A DNA stretch of 9,402 nucleotides from Candidatus Staskawiczbacteria bacterium RIFCSPHIGHO2_02_FULL_34_10 (GTDB lineage: Bacteria; Patescibacteriota; Minisyncoccia; Minisyncoccales; Staskawiczbacteraceae): NCBI GenBank assembly GCA_001821915.1, contig MHOR01000002.1, forward strand, positions 1 through 9,402. Reading direction: 5' to 3'. The notes below the pieces were generated by a model, which was not told where the DNA came from, ran no database searches, and saw nothing but the letters and a program-made list of their open reading frames with translations. Made by a program: the position numbers and the translations under genes. Positions within the stretch are counted from its first letter, which is position 1; each line of letters opens with the position of its first letter. Shown one piece after another: positions 1-5,602 of the stretch.

Positions 1-12
1 ACTTGTATTTTA

Positions 13-231
13 CTACAAGCGTTGCAATTGATTGTTGAACTCGGTAGTTTTCCACTGGACGTATATTTTTAAAGAGCTATAATCAAGACAGCTCTGAAGT
101 TCCAATAAATATTCTATATTACCTTTTTTAAGGGAGCTCAATATTTGTCTCGGCTTTGGTCGTGGCTTGAGGGCACCCACATAAATTTTAATAGAAATAT
201 TAAAAAGGAAGTCAGAGCAACTAAAAAACAC
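13..231 (-). CDS. Doubtful short open frame, unrecognised
   Basis: A 72-codon open frame whose only start is a GTG lying inside the palindrome at 221-252; no ATG and no Shine-Dalgarno site precede it. The product is basic in the middle (KPRPKPR) and has an ordinary-looking C-terminal half (LLELQSCLDYSSLKIYVQWK), so it could be the tail of a decayed gene rather than noise. I do not recognise a family. It lies downstream of the tRNA-Pro-like gene on the same strand and would be cut off from it by the palindrome. Treat it as a low-confidence frame. Confidence 0.2.
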   Translation of the reverse strand: MFFSCSDFLFNISIKIYVGALKPRPKPRQILSSLKKGNIEYLLELQSCLDYSSLKIYVQWKTTEFNNQLQRL

Positions 232-252
232 TTTTTAAAAAGTGTTTTTTAG
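221..252. terminator. Perfect 32-bp palindrome, probable two-way terminator
   Basis: The arms CTAAAAAACACTTTTT and AAAAAGTGTTTTTTAG are exact reverse complements with no spacer. On the minus strand it sits 21 bases past the tRNA-Pro 3' end, and its 3' arm carries a six-T run, so it can end that transcript. The symmetry would let it act on either strand. Low GC makes the hairpin weak, so efficiency is uncertain. Confidence 0.5.
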
Positions 253-272
253 TTAAGTAATAATAGTAAAAT

Positions 273-343
273 TCGGGGCACTGAGAATCGAATTCAGGCT
301 ACATGATCCCCAGCCATGCGTACTGCCTCTATATTATGCCTCG
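273..343 (-). tRNA. tRNA-Pro(GGG)-like gene, probably degenerate
   Basis: Read on the minus strand, a 71-nt cloverleaf can be drawn. The acceptor is CGAGGCA/TGCCCCG with discriminator A, the D stem is ATAT/GTAC around a 7-nt loop with GG, and the anticodon stem is CATGG/TCATG. The loop CTGGGGA gives anticodon GGG at 309-311 with T33 and G37, as in proline tRNAs; the variable loop has 4 nt and the T loop is TTCGATT. C1-G72 also fits bacterial tRNA-Pro. CCA is not encoded. Three stem pairs are A-C mismatches (3-70, 10-25 and 53-61, the last normally an invariant G-C), each repairable by one A to G change. That pattern suggests a decaying copy, although an atypical working tRNA is possible. It lies between the rpmB 3' hairpin and a palindrome that may terminate it. 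Confidence 0.6.
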
Positions 344-345
344 TC

Positions 346-382
346 TGCGTTTTGTGGTAGGCTTGGCCTACCACAAAACGCA
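346..382. repeat. 17-bp perfect hairpin between rpmB and tRNA-Pro
   Basis: The arms at 346-362 and 366-382 are exact reverse complements (TGCGTTTTGTGGTAGGC on the plus strand) around a 3-nt loop. It begins 8 bases after the rpmB stop and ends 2 bases before the tRNA-Pro 5' end. On the minus strand no T run follows, so it is not a classic intrinsic terminator. It may protect the rpmB 3' end or form a processing structure on an rpmB-tRNA transcript. Confidence 0.6.
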
Positions 383-390
383 AAAACAAA

Positions 391-585
391 TTATACTTTT
401 GCCATTGCTTTTATGCATTTAGCGCAAGCTAAAACCCTTTCTTTTTTGCCAGTAAGCAAACGAACCCATTGTAAGTTTGGGTATTTTCTTAGTTTTTGAG
501 TAGGGTTGTATTTGCCCCTTAGTTTTACTAAGATCCAAGACATCCCTGACTTTTTAGAACAAATTGTACAGATTTTTGAAGCCAT
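391..585 (-). CDS. rpmB: 50S ribosomal protein bL28
   Basis: The 64-aa product is a structural protein of the large ribosomal subunit. It begins MASKICTICSKKSG and carries the family signature LRGKYNPTQK..RKYPNLQWVRL, with a C-terminal CAKCIKAMAKV. Four cysteines in two CxxC pairs (C6 and C9, then C54 and C57) fit the zinc-binding form of bL28. A TTG eight codons upstream (609) would add NFEFSTI, but the ATG at 585 matches the usual N-terminus and is preferred. No Shine-Dalgarno site is visible. The gene is divergent from the M50 protease and is followed on its strand by a 17-bp hairpin and the tRNA-Pro-like gene. Confidence 0.9.
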   Translation of the reverse strand: MASKICTICSKKSGMSWILVKLRGKYNPTQKLRKYPNLQWVRLLTGKKERVLACAKCIKAMAKV

Positions 586-784
586 AATAGTTGAAAATTC
601 AAAATTCAAAGCGCTAAACTCTAAATAATTTCAAAGCCCAAATATTTTAAATTCAAAACACAGTTTGAGTTTTGGATTTTAGTATTTTGGATTTGTTTAG
701 GATTTAGGATTTTGAATTTAGGATTTAGTTATATTATCCTATCTTTTCTTTTTTTGCAATATCTGTTATAAATAATATAAATTT
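586..784. promoter_or_regulatory. AT-rich divergent spacer with extended -10 for the M50 gene
   Basis: This spacer separates rpmB (minus) from the protease gene (plus), so both promoters should lie here. For the plus gene an extended -10, TG-T-TATAAA at 764-772, would start RNA near 779-785, making the message leaderless or nearly so. The left part (590-730) is built from repeated words such as TTCAAAATT and GGATTTAGGATTT on opposite arms and can fold imperfectly on itself. No clear rpmB promoter was picked out. Confidence 0.4.
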
Positions 785-1417
785 ATGTTTGATCCTATTA
801 TAATTTTCTATTTAATAATTCTTCTTTTTTCTGTTATTATTCATGAGTTATCTCACGGATACATAGCCAATTCCTTAGGTGATCCTACTGCAAAATATGC
901 AGGGCGACTTACTTTAAATCCCTTACCTCATTTAGATCTTTTTGGTTCGATTATGCTGCCCGCACTTTTATTCATATCAACAGGAGGTGCATTTGTATTT
1001 GGATGGGCAAAGCCAGTGCCAATTAACCCATATAACCTTAAAGATCAAAAGTGGGGCTCTCTTAAGGTTGCAATTGCTGGGCCAATTTCAAACATTGCCT
1101 TGGCAGTGTTTTTCGGATTGCTAATACGATTTATTCCCCAAGAATTTTTTCTTACATCATATGGTTTCGGATTAAAAGAAGTATTTTTTCTTGTAGTAAG
1201 AGTTAATATTATGTTGGCAGTCTTTAATTTAATCCCAATACCACCACTTGATGGTTCTTGGATACTTTTTAAATTTTTCCCCCAGAATTTTGAAAAAGCT
1301 AGATTATTCCTTTCTCAGTACGGAATTATTATACTTTTACTATTCCTTTTTTCAGGATTATTAGATCAATTAAATTACGTAGCTATATATATAGTACGTT
1401 TAATCACGGGAATTTAA
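785..1417 (+). CDS. M50-family site-2 zinc metalloprotease (membrane)
   Basis: The 210-aa polytopic membrane protein belongs to the site-2 protease family, which cuts substrates inside the membrane. HELSHG (H20, E21, H24) gives the zinc-binding HExxH motif in the first membrane segment. GWAKPVPINPYNL (about 73-85) and AGPISNIALA (about 98-107) are family motifs, and NLIPIPPLDGS (148-158) carries the third zinc ligand D156. Hydrophobic stretches near 5-24, 53-72, 97-116, 133-152 and 176-195 fit four to six membrane spans. No PDZ domain is present, as in the compact SpoIVFB-like group. The ATG follows an extended -10 closely and no Shine-Dalgarno site is seen. The substrate is unknown. It sits just upstream of the rpsL promoter and may be functionally unrelated to the ribosomal genes. 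Confidence 0.9.
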   Translation: MFDPIIIFYLIILLFSVIIHELSHGYIANSLGDPTAKYAGRLTLNPLPHLDLFGSIMLPALLFISTGGAFVFGWAKPVPINPYNLKDQKWGSLKVAIAGPISNIALAVFFGLLIRFIPQEFFLTSYGFGLKEVFFLVVRVNIMLAVFNLIPIPPLDGSWILFKFFPQNFEKARLFLSQYGIIILLLFLFSGLLDQLNYVAIYIVRLITGI

Positions 1418-1433
1418 GTAAAAGTGCGAAGTG

Positions 1434-1462
1434 TTGACTTCATTATTATTTTCTGATAAACT
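1434..1462 (+). promoter_or_regulatory. Sigma-70-type promoter for rpsL-rpsG
   Basis: TTGACT (1434-1439) and TAAACT (1457-1462) are separated by 17 bases. Transcription would begin near 1469, giving an AT-rich leader of about 46 nt before the rpsL GTG. Its position inside the in-frame extension upstream of rpsL is a reason to reject that longer start. Confidence 0.6.
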
Positions 1463-1514
1463 TTCAGACATTGGGCGATTTGTGTGTTTATTTTTAATTT
1501 TTTATTTTACTACA

Positions 1515-1928
1515 GTGCCTACGATAAATCAATTAGTTAAAAAACCAAGAAAGAGTATAAAAGCCAAAAAGAAAGGAGTCGCGCTTCATTTTGGTTTTAA
1601 CGTATTAAAAAACAGGCCATCAGTATATCCGTCTCCATTTAAAAGGGGAGTATGTATTAAGGTGTTCACTCAAACTCCAAGAAAGCCAAATTCTGCTCTA
1701 AGAAAAGTTGCAAGGGTGAAATTATCAAATGGAATGGAAGTGACTGCGTACATTCCCGGAGAAGGTCACAATTTGCAAGAGCACTCGGTGGTATTAATTA
1801 GAGGAGGCAGGGTTAAGGATTTGCCAGGAGTGCGATATCATATTGTAAGAGGAGTGTTAGATACCACAGGAGTTGAAAATAGAAAACAGGGAAGGTCAAG
1901 ATACGGAGCTAAGTTGTCAAAGAAGTAA
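1515..1928 (+). CDS. rpsL: 30S ribosomal protein uS12
   Basis: The 137-aa protein of the decoding centre of the small subunit starts MPTINQLVKKPRK, the classic uS12 N-terminus, from a GTG. It matches the long form found in Bacillus (about 138 aa), with about 13 extra residues before KRGVC compared with E. coli. QTPRKPNSALRK (53-64), GHNLQEHSV (84-92) and GGRVKDLPGVRYH (97-109) are the decoding loops. D102 corresponds to the aspartate methylthiolated by RimO in E. coli. R56 replaces the lysine at E. coli position 42/43. An in-frame GTG at 1431 would add 28 hydrophobic residues and overlap the promoter, so it was not used. No Shine-Dalgarno site is seen. rpsG follows after 97 bases. Confidence 0.97.
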   Translation: MPTINQLVKKPRKSIKAKKKGVALHFGFNVLKNRPSVYPSPFKRGVCIKVFTQTPRKPNSALRKVARVKLSNGMEVTAYIPGEGHNLQEHSVVLIRGGRVKDLPGVRYHIVRGVLDTTGVENRKQGRSRYGAKLSKK

Positions 1929-2025
1929 TTTTGAATTTTGAATAAAATTAGAATTTCGAATTCTTTAAATGCGTTTTAATAATTAAATCATTAAAAATTC
2001 AATCAAAATTAAAAATTAGAAATTC
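1929..2025. repeat. AT-rich self-complementary spacer rpsL-rpsG
   Basis: The spacer is composed of recurring words (TTTTGAATTTTGAAT, GAATTTCGAATTC, AAAATTCAAT, AATTAGAAATTC) that are partly complementary to each other. It resembles the spacer at 586-784 in word content. No promoter with a good -35/-10 pair was found, so rpsG is probably cotranscribed with rpsL. Confidence 0.4.
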
Positions 2026-2496
2026 ATGCGAAGAGCCTATAAAAAACACAAAATTACCCCAGACAACACCTACAACGATGTAGCTGTTTCTCAGTTGATT
2101 AATAAAGTGATGAAAATGGGTAAAAAAACAACCGCGCAAAAGATTGTGTATGGGGCATTTTTCATTATAAAAGAAAAAACTAAAAGAGAGCCTTTAGAAG
2201 TGTTTAAGCAAGCTGTAGAAAATGCTTCTCCGTTATTAGAGGTTAAACCAAAAAGAATTGGAGGCGCCACTTATCAGGTTCCTATGGAAGTACGGCAAGA
2301 ACGAAAAATGTTTTTATCTTTAAAATGGATAATTGATGGAGCAAGAGGCGGAAAAGGAAGATCAATGCAAGAAAAATTAAGTCAGGAAATAATGAATGTT
2401 GCAAATAACGAAGGAGCAGCTATGAAAAGAAAAAACGATATGCACCGAATGGCAGAAGCAAACAAAGCATTTGCGCATTTTGCACGGTCTAGATAA
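2026..2496 (+). CDS. rpsG: 30S ribosomal protein uS7
   Basis: The 156-aa protein starts the assembly of the small-subunit head by binding the 3' domain of 16S rRNA. The length is standard for the family. The sequence shows MRRAYKKHKITPD at the N-terminus, VNKVMKMGKK-type helix residues near 25-34, the rRNA-contact segment VKPKRIGGATYQVP (about 73-86) and the C-terminal MKRKNDMHRMAEANKAFAHF. The ATG is the only sensible start; no Shine-Dalgarno site precedes it. The stop codon TAA overlaps the first bases of stem-loop HP1-A, so the message ends in that structure. Confidence 0.97.
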   Translation: MRRAYKKHKITPDNTYNDVAVSQLINKVMKMGKKTTAQKIVYGAFFIIKEKTKREPLEVFKQAVENASPLLEVKPKRIGGATYQVPMEVRQERKMFLSLKWIIDGARGGKGRSMQEKLSQEIMNVANNEGAAMKRKNDMHRMAEANKAFAHFARSR

Positions 2497-2583
2497 AATC
2501 TCGGGAAAGGATTTCCCCGCAAAAGAGCCCGGGGTTTGCTAGGGGAAGGCACTTTTGGAGAAAATCCTTTCCCGAGATTTTTT
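2495..2583 (+). ncRNA. HP1-A: conserved-core stem-loop after rpsG, with T tract
   Basis: The outer arms AAAATCTCGGGAAAGGATTT (2495-2514) and their complement (2562-2581) pair over 20 bp and begin inside the rpsG stop codon. They enclose a 38-nt core (2520-2557) starting CAAAAGAGCCCGGGG, with CTAGGGGAAGGCACTTTTG at its 3' end. The core recurs after fusA and rplC. Within it AAAAG/CTTTT and GCC/GGC pair around a facing A-A. The 3' arm runs into six T (2578-2583), so this copy can act as an intrinsic terminator for rpsL-rpsG. Confidence 0.75.
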
Positions 2584-2585
2584 AT

Positions 2586-2618
2586 AAAAAAATAGCGCCG
2601 ATTTGAATTATCAGCGCC
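2586..2618 (-). terminator. Intrinsic terminator of DUF4177 gene A
   Basis: On the minus strand GGCGCTGAT pairs with ATCGGCGCT (9 bp, two G-U) around a 7-nt loop and is followed by ATTTTTTT. It begins 10 bases past the stop of the minus-strand gene. Terminators of copies B and C show the same plus-strand opening, an A run followed by AGCGC. Confidence 0.8.
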
Positions 2619-2628
2619 CTTAAATAAA

Positions 2629-2835
2629 TTACTTTTTCTCTCTTTTCCAAACGAAAAAGATCACTGGCTTTCCGTTTGTTTCTTTTATCTGAAGCAGTTG
2701 GAATTGTACAAGTTCCCAACCATCCTGCTCCCTCTTTTGTGTGAATTGTTTGACTTTTCCCATTATTTGGTCGTGTTCGTAGCATTCTTCATTATATATA
2801 CCACCCCACTCAACTAAATGTTCCCACTTTTGCAT
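2629..2835 (-). CDS. DUF4177-like small protein, copy A
   Basis: The 68-aa product begins MQKWEHLVEW, has EQDGWELVQFQ near 36-46 and ends VIFFVWKREKK. The order WEY/H - GW(E/K)(L/V)(V/I) - terminal strand with a basic tail is that of the DUF4177 family, whose function is unknown. It is one of three divergent paralogues here (5235-5432 and 9086-9274), all on the minus strand. This copy has a longer loop (about 10-35) and lacks the NxLG motif of the other two. It is a single-gene unit with its own promoter, Shine-Dalgarno site and terminator, between rpsG and fusA. Family assignment is by eye and moderately sure. Confidence 0.75.
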   Translation of the reverse strand: MQKWEHLVEWGGIYNEECYEHDQIMGKVKQFTQKREQDGWELVQFQLLQIKETNGKPVIFFVWKREKK

Positions 2836-2837
2836 GA

Positions 2838-2858
2838 TTTTCTCCTTTCAAGGGAAAA
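2838..2858 (-). promoter_or_regulatory. Shine-Dalgarno site inside a hairpin, copy A
   Basis: On the minus strand AAGGAG lies 6 bases before the ATG. It is held in a hairpin: TTTTC pairs with GAAAA and CCT pairs with AGG around the loop TGAA, with one bulged A. Partial masking of the ribosome site is possible. The housekeeping genes of the window lack such a site. Confidence 0.6.
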
Positions 2859-2873
2859 CGCCACTTCTTGTTA

Positions 2874-2902
2874 ATTTTACACCCCTTAAAATTTATTGTC
2901 AA
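2874..2902 (-). promoter_or_regulatory. Promoter of DUF4177 gene A
   Basis: Minus-strand TTGACA (2902-2897) and TAAAAT (2879-2874) are 17 bases apart. The predicted start near 2867 gives a leader of about 31 nt. The -35 overlaps the -35 of the fusA promoter on the other strand by five bases. Confidence 0.7.
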
Positions 2903-2924
2903 TAGTTCGTAGAAATTCTATTTT
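2896..2924 (+). promoter_or_regulatory. Probable fusA promoter
   Basis: TTGTCA (2896-2901) and TATTTT (2919-2924), 17 bases apart, would start RNA near 2931 with about 23 nt of leader. It is back to back with the stronger minus-strand promoter, sharing TTGTCAA, so the two may compete. Confidence 0.5.
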
Positions 2925-2953
2925 CTACTTTCTATTTTCTAGATTCTTACATT

Positions 2954-5029
2954 ATGAATCGTTCTCATCCACTAGAAAAACTTCGTAACTTCGGAATTAT
3001 TGCTCACATTGACGCCGGGAAAACGACGGTTTCCGAGCGCCTTTTGTTTTATACCGGAGTTTCACATAAAATTGGAGAAGTGCACGAAGGGGACACTGTT
3101 ATGGATTGGATGCCTCAAGAGCGAGAGAGGGGAATTACCATTACCGCCGCCGCCATTACTATGCAGTGGAAGAGCATTCAAATGAACTTAATTGACACTC
3201 CCGGTCACATTGACTTTACGGCTGAAGTGCAAAGATCCTTGCGCGTGTTAGATGGCGCGGTTGTTGTATTTGACGGAGTTGCCGGAGTTGAGCCTCAATC
3301 TGAAACCGTTTGGCGCCAGGCCGATAAATACGGCACGCCAAGGATTTGTTTTGTTAATAAATTAGACAGAATGGGCGGAAACTTTGAAAAAAGCTTTCAA
3401 AGTATTTTAGATAAATTGACCAAAAATGCTGTGGCGATGAATTTGCCAATCGGGGAAGAAGAACATTTGTCAGCTATTATTGATTTATTAAAAATGAAAG
3501 CGATTTATTTTGAAGGAGAGAAGGGGGAGAAAGTAGTTGAAAAAGAAATTCCTGCTGATATGTTAGAAAAAGCCAAAGCCTGGAGAGAAAAAATGATTGA
3601 CCGAATTGCCGGAGAGGACGATACATTAACCGATAAATTATTGGGTGGGCAGGAAATTTCAAACGAAGAATTAATGACCGTTATGCGAAAAGCTTGTTTG
3701 GCGTTTAAGTTAGTGCCAGTATTTTGCGGCAGCGCGTTAAAAAACAAAGGCACGCAATTGATTTTGGATGCCGTAATTGATTATTTGCCAAGCCCACTAG
3801 ATATTGGTTTTGTAAAAGGAACTGATCCAAAAACTGGAGCCGAAATTGAAAGAAAATTTTCCGATACAGAGCCTTTTGCGGCTTTAGTATTTAAGGTTGC
3901 TACTGATCCATTTGTAGGCCAACTTACTTTTTTTAGAGTTTATTCTGGCACTTTGAATAAAGGAACTTATGTATTGAATTCTGTCACAGGTGAACAAGAA
4001 AGAATTTCAAGAATTTTAAGAATGAAGTCTAACTCAAGAGAAGAACTTGATGTAATTTATGCCGGAGAAATCGGAGCCACTGTCGGCTTGAAGGATACCA
4101 GTACGGGACACACATTGTGCGACAAAGAAAAGCCGGTGGTACTTGAAAAAATTTCATTCCCAGAGCCGGTGATTTCCATGCGAGTTGAACCAAAAACCAA
4201 AGCTGACCAAGAAAAGCTTATTATGTCTATTAGAAAGTTAACCCAAGAAGATCCAACTTTTAGAATTAAAGAAGATATAGAAACCGGTGAAACTATTATT
4301 TCAGGCATGGGAGAACTTCACTTGGACATTATTCAAGATAGGTTGCGCCGTGAATTTAATGTGGATGCAAACTTCGGTAGGCCTCAAGTTGCTTACAAAG
4401 AAACTATTTTGGGAGAATCTGAAGCAGAAGAAAAATATGTAAGGCAGTCTGGCGGGAAAGGGCAATATGGGCATGTGTGGTTAAGAATTAAGCCAAAGGA
4501 GCGAGGCACAGGCTTTGAATTTATTGATGAAATTAAAGGGGGAGCTATTCCAAAAGAATTTATCAAGCCTACTGAAAAAGGTATTATAGAGGCGATGGAT
4601 AAAGGAATTGTAGCGGGATATCCAATGGTTGATGTTGAGGTTACACTTTTTGATGGAAGTTTTCATGACGTTGACTCTTCTGAATTTGCTTTTAAAATTG
4701 CTGGATCAATGTGTTTTCAAACTGCCGCTAAAAGAGCAAAGCCAGTAATTTTAGAACCTATTATGAAAACTGAAGTCATCACTCCCGAAGCATTTTTTGG
4801 AACGGTTATTTCAGACTTAAATTCACGAAGAGGAAAAATTGAAGAAACCAAAGAAAGAATGGGAATGAAAATATTAGACGCAAAAGTTCCATTAAGTGAA
4901 ATGTTTGGATATGCGACAGCTCTTCGTTCTCTAACGGAAGGCCGCGCCTCTTTTACCATGGAATTTAATTCGTATGAGCAAGTGCCAAGCAACGTAGCTT
5001 TGCAGATTGTTGAAGGTAAAGTGAAGTAG
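2954..5029 (+). CDS. fusA: Elongation factor G
   Basis: The 691-aa cytoplasmic GTPase drives translocation and, with ribosome recycling factor, recycling. G1 is AHIDAGKTT (18-26), switch I RERGITITAAA (57-67), G3 DTPGHIDF (81-88), G4 NKLD (135-138) and G5 GSAL (259-262). Domain II follows with LVFKVATDPFVGQLTFFRVYSG, domain III with SGMGELHLDII. Domain IV has GGKGQYGHVWL and the tip segment FDGSFHDVDSSEFAFKIAGS, and domain V ends the protein. Length and domain order are those of canonical bacterial EF-G, with no truncation. No Shine-Dalgarno site is seen. It ends in TAG, and stem-loop HP1-B begins 10 bases later. In most bacteria tuf follows directly; here about 1.2 kb intervenes. Confidence 0.98.
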   Translation: MNRSHPLEKLRNFGIIAHIDAGKTTVSERLLFYTGVSHKIGEVHEGDTVMDWMPQERERGITITAAAITMQWKSIQMNLIDTPGHIDFTAEVQRSLRVLDGAVVVFDGVAGVEPQSETVWRQADKYGTPRICFVNKLDRMGGNFEKSFQSILDKLTKNAVAMNLPIGEEEHLSAIIDLLKMKAIYFEGEKGEKVVEKEIPADMLEKAKAWREKMIDRIAGEDDTLTDKLLGGQEISNEELMTVMRKACLAFKLVPVFCGSALKNKGTQLILDAVIDYLPSPLDIGFVKGTDPKTGAEIERKFSDTEPFAALVFKVATDPFVGQLTFFRVYSGTLNKGTYVLNSVTGEQERISRILRMKSNSREELDVIYAGEIGATVGLKDTSTGHTLCDKEKPVVLEKISFPEPVISMRVEPKTKADQEKLIMSIRKLTQEDPTFRIKEDIETGETIISGMGELHLDIIQDRLRREFNVDANFGRPQVAYKETILGESEAEEKYVRQSGGKGQYGHVWLRIKPKERGTGFEFIDEIKGGAIPKEFIKPTEKGIIEAMDKGIVAGYPMVDVEVTLFDGSFHDVDSSEFAFKIAGSMCFQTAAKRAKPVILEPIMKTEVITPEAFFGTVISDLNSRRGKIEETKERMGMKILDAKVPLSEMFGYATALRSLTEGRASFTMEFNSYEQVPSNVALQIVEGKVK

Positions 5030-5038
5030 GGGTCGCTA

Positions 5039-5100
5039 GGCAAGTTTCTATCAAAAGAGCCCGGGGTTCGCTAGGCGAGGCACTTTTGATAGAAACTGCC
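5039..5100 (+). ncRNA. HP1-B: conserved-core stem-loop after fusA
   Basis: GGCAAGTTTCTATCAAAAG pairs with CTTTTGATAGAAACTGCC with one bulged A (about 18 bp). It encloses the core at 5052-5088, which opens CAAAAGAGCCCGGGG and closes GGCGAGGCACTTTTG. Inside, TCGC-TAG-GCGA can form a mini hairpin. The arms share no sequence with copies A and C outside the core, yet pair. The bases just before the arm (GGGGTCGCTAGGC, 5029-5041) echo the core's GGGGTTCGCTAGGC. No T run follows, so termination is not evident. Confidence 0.75.
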
Positions 5101-5119
5101 GTCGCTTTGATGAATTACG

Positions 5120-5168
5120 CTAGTTGCATTTCGCTTCGCTGATTTCACTTCGTGAAATATGCAACTGG
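5120..5168 (+). ncRNA. HP2-B: second stem-loop of the cassette
   Basis: CTAGTTGCAT (5120-5129) pairs with ATGCAACTGG (5159-5168) with one T-G wobble on the plus strand. It encloses ATTTCAC-TTC-GTGAAAT. The tail CTGGAAAGG and the TTTGATG 20 or so bases before the stem are shared with copy C, while the stem bases differ. The wobble pair would be a mismatch on the minus strand, which favours an RNA read from the plus strand. Confidence 0.55.
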
Positions 5169-5189
5169 AAAGGAATCTGTATTTTATGT

Positions 5190-5222
5190 AAAAAAAAGAG
5201 CGCTGAACCGAAGTTCAACGCT
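5190..5222 (-). terminator. Intrinsic terminator of DUF4177 gene B
   Basis: On the minus strand AGCGTTGAAC pairs with GTTCAGCGCT (10 bp, one G-U) around the tetraloop TTCG, then C and eight T. It starts 12 bases past the stop of the minus-strand gene. This is a strong, textbook-shaped terminator. Confidence 0.88.
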
Positions 5223-5234
5223 TTGAATAATAAA

Positions 5235-5432
5235 TTACGAAGGAGACTTTTCCTTTACTTTTTCTAAAATTTTCCGTTCTAACAATGCGTAAGAAACATT
5301 TGCTGAATGATCACTATTGGGTGTTACTTGGAACCCTATTACTTTCCACCCCTGACTTCCAAGATTATTAAGTTCTTTTTGAAAAACTTTTTCTTCGGCG
5401 TCATATACTCTCCTATATTCCCATCTTTGCAT
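5235..5432 (-). CDS. DUF4177-like small protein, copy B
   Basis: The 65-aa product begins MQRWEYRRVYD, followed by a helix with LNNLGSQGWKVIGFQ (about 22-36) and a last strand YALLERK with a basic tail. This is the clearest DUF4177 pattern of the three copies: W4-E5-Y6, then NxLGxxGWxVIxF. The family has no known biochemical role. The gene is convergent with fusA and divergent from the 51-aa gene at 5603, with its own promoter, structured leader and terminator. No membrane segment or signal peptide is seen. Confidence 0.8.
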   Translation of the reverse strand: MQRWEYRRVYDAEEKVFQKELNNLGSQGWKVIGFQVTPNSDHSANVSYALLERKILEKVKEKSPS

Positions 5433-5437
5433 AATAG

Positions 5438-5454
5438 TTTCCTTTCAAGAGAAA
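5438..5454 (-). promoter_or_regulatory. Shine-Dalgarno site in a weak hairpin, copy B
   Basis: Minus-strand AAGGA lies 7 bases before the ATG at 5432. TTTC upstream can pair with GAAA around it, but the inner pairs are poor in this copy. The surrounding string TTTTTCTCTTGAAAGG is close to copies A and C. Confidence 0.5.
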
Positions 5455-5459
5455 AAGAC

Positions 5460-5493
5460 TTGTCCGCATTGCTAAGCAAAGCGTTGCAGACAA
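5460..5493 (-). promoter_or_regulatory. Structured leader motif, copy B
   Basis: A 34-nt element of the minus-strand leader with an outer stem (TTGTC.GCA with TGC.GACAA), a one-sided internal ACGCT and an apical hairpin TTGC-TTA-GCAA. The same layout occurs at 9302-9335 with paired base changes. It lies about 28 bases upstream of the ATG. It could be a binding site for a protein, perhaps the encoded one, or another regulatory RNA; no ligand can be inferred. Confidence 0.6.
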
Positions 5494-5525
5494 GGGATGG
5501 ACGAATTATCAAAGACACTGCAAAT

Positions 5526-5554
5526 AATTTATCATTTTAAGTGTATTTAGTCAA
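5526..5554 (-). promoter_or_regulatory. Promoter of DUF4177 gene B
   Basis: Minus-strand TTGACT (5554-5549) and TAAATT (5531-5526) are 17 bases apart, giving a leader of roughly 86 nt that includes the structured motif. The -35 is half of the palindrome GTCAAATTTGAC, whose other half starts a plus-strand -35-like box. Confidence 0.6.
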
Positions 5555-5555
5555 A

Positions 5556-5596
5556 TTTGACACACATTTGACACACATTTTTTGAAGGGTTAGAAT
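5556..5596 (+). promoter_or_regulatory. Promoter with tandem -35 boxes for the 51-aa gene
   Basis: TTTGACACACA occurs twice in direct tandem (5556-5566, 5567-5577). The second supplies TTGACA (5568-5573), 17 bases before TAGAAT (5591-5596). Transcription would begin near 5603, the A of the start codon, so the message is predicted to be leaderless. The extra repeat could be a duplicated -35 or an operator. Confidence 0.65.
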
Positions 5597-5602
5597 TGAA
5601 GT

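Noticed and set aside
590..730. AT-rich words before the M50 gene as a specific repeat family or origin
   Set aside because: The words are low-complexity and match the rpsL-rpsG spacer only loosely; no DnaA-box cluster or regular unit could be defined.
1431..1514. In-frame upstream extension of rpsL from a GTG, giving a hydrophobic 28-residue N-terminus
   Set aside because: uS12 always begins close to PTINQL; the extension overlaps a good promoter at 1434-1462 and resembles no part of the family.
2582..2785. Minus-strand 67-codon frame overlapping DUF4177 gene A
   Set aside because: It lies in another frame of the DUF4177 gene and runs into its terminator; no start signals.
5307..5540. Plus-strand 77-codon frame opposite DUF4177 gene B
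   Set aside because: Antisense shadow of the DUF4177 gene and its leader; no promoter or ribosome site.
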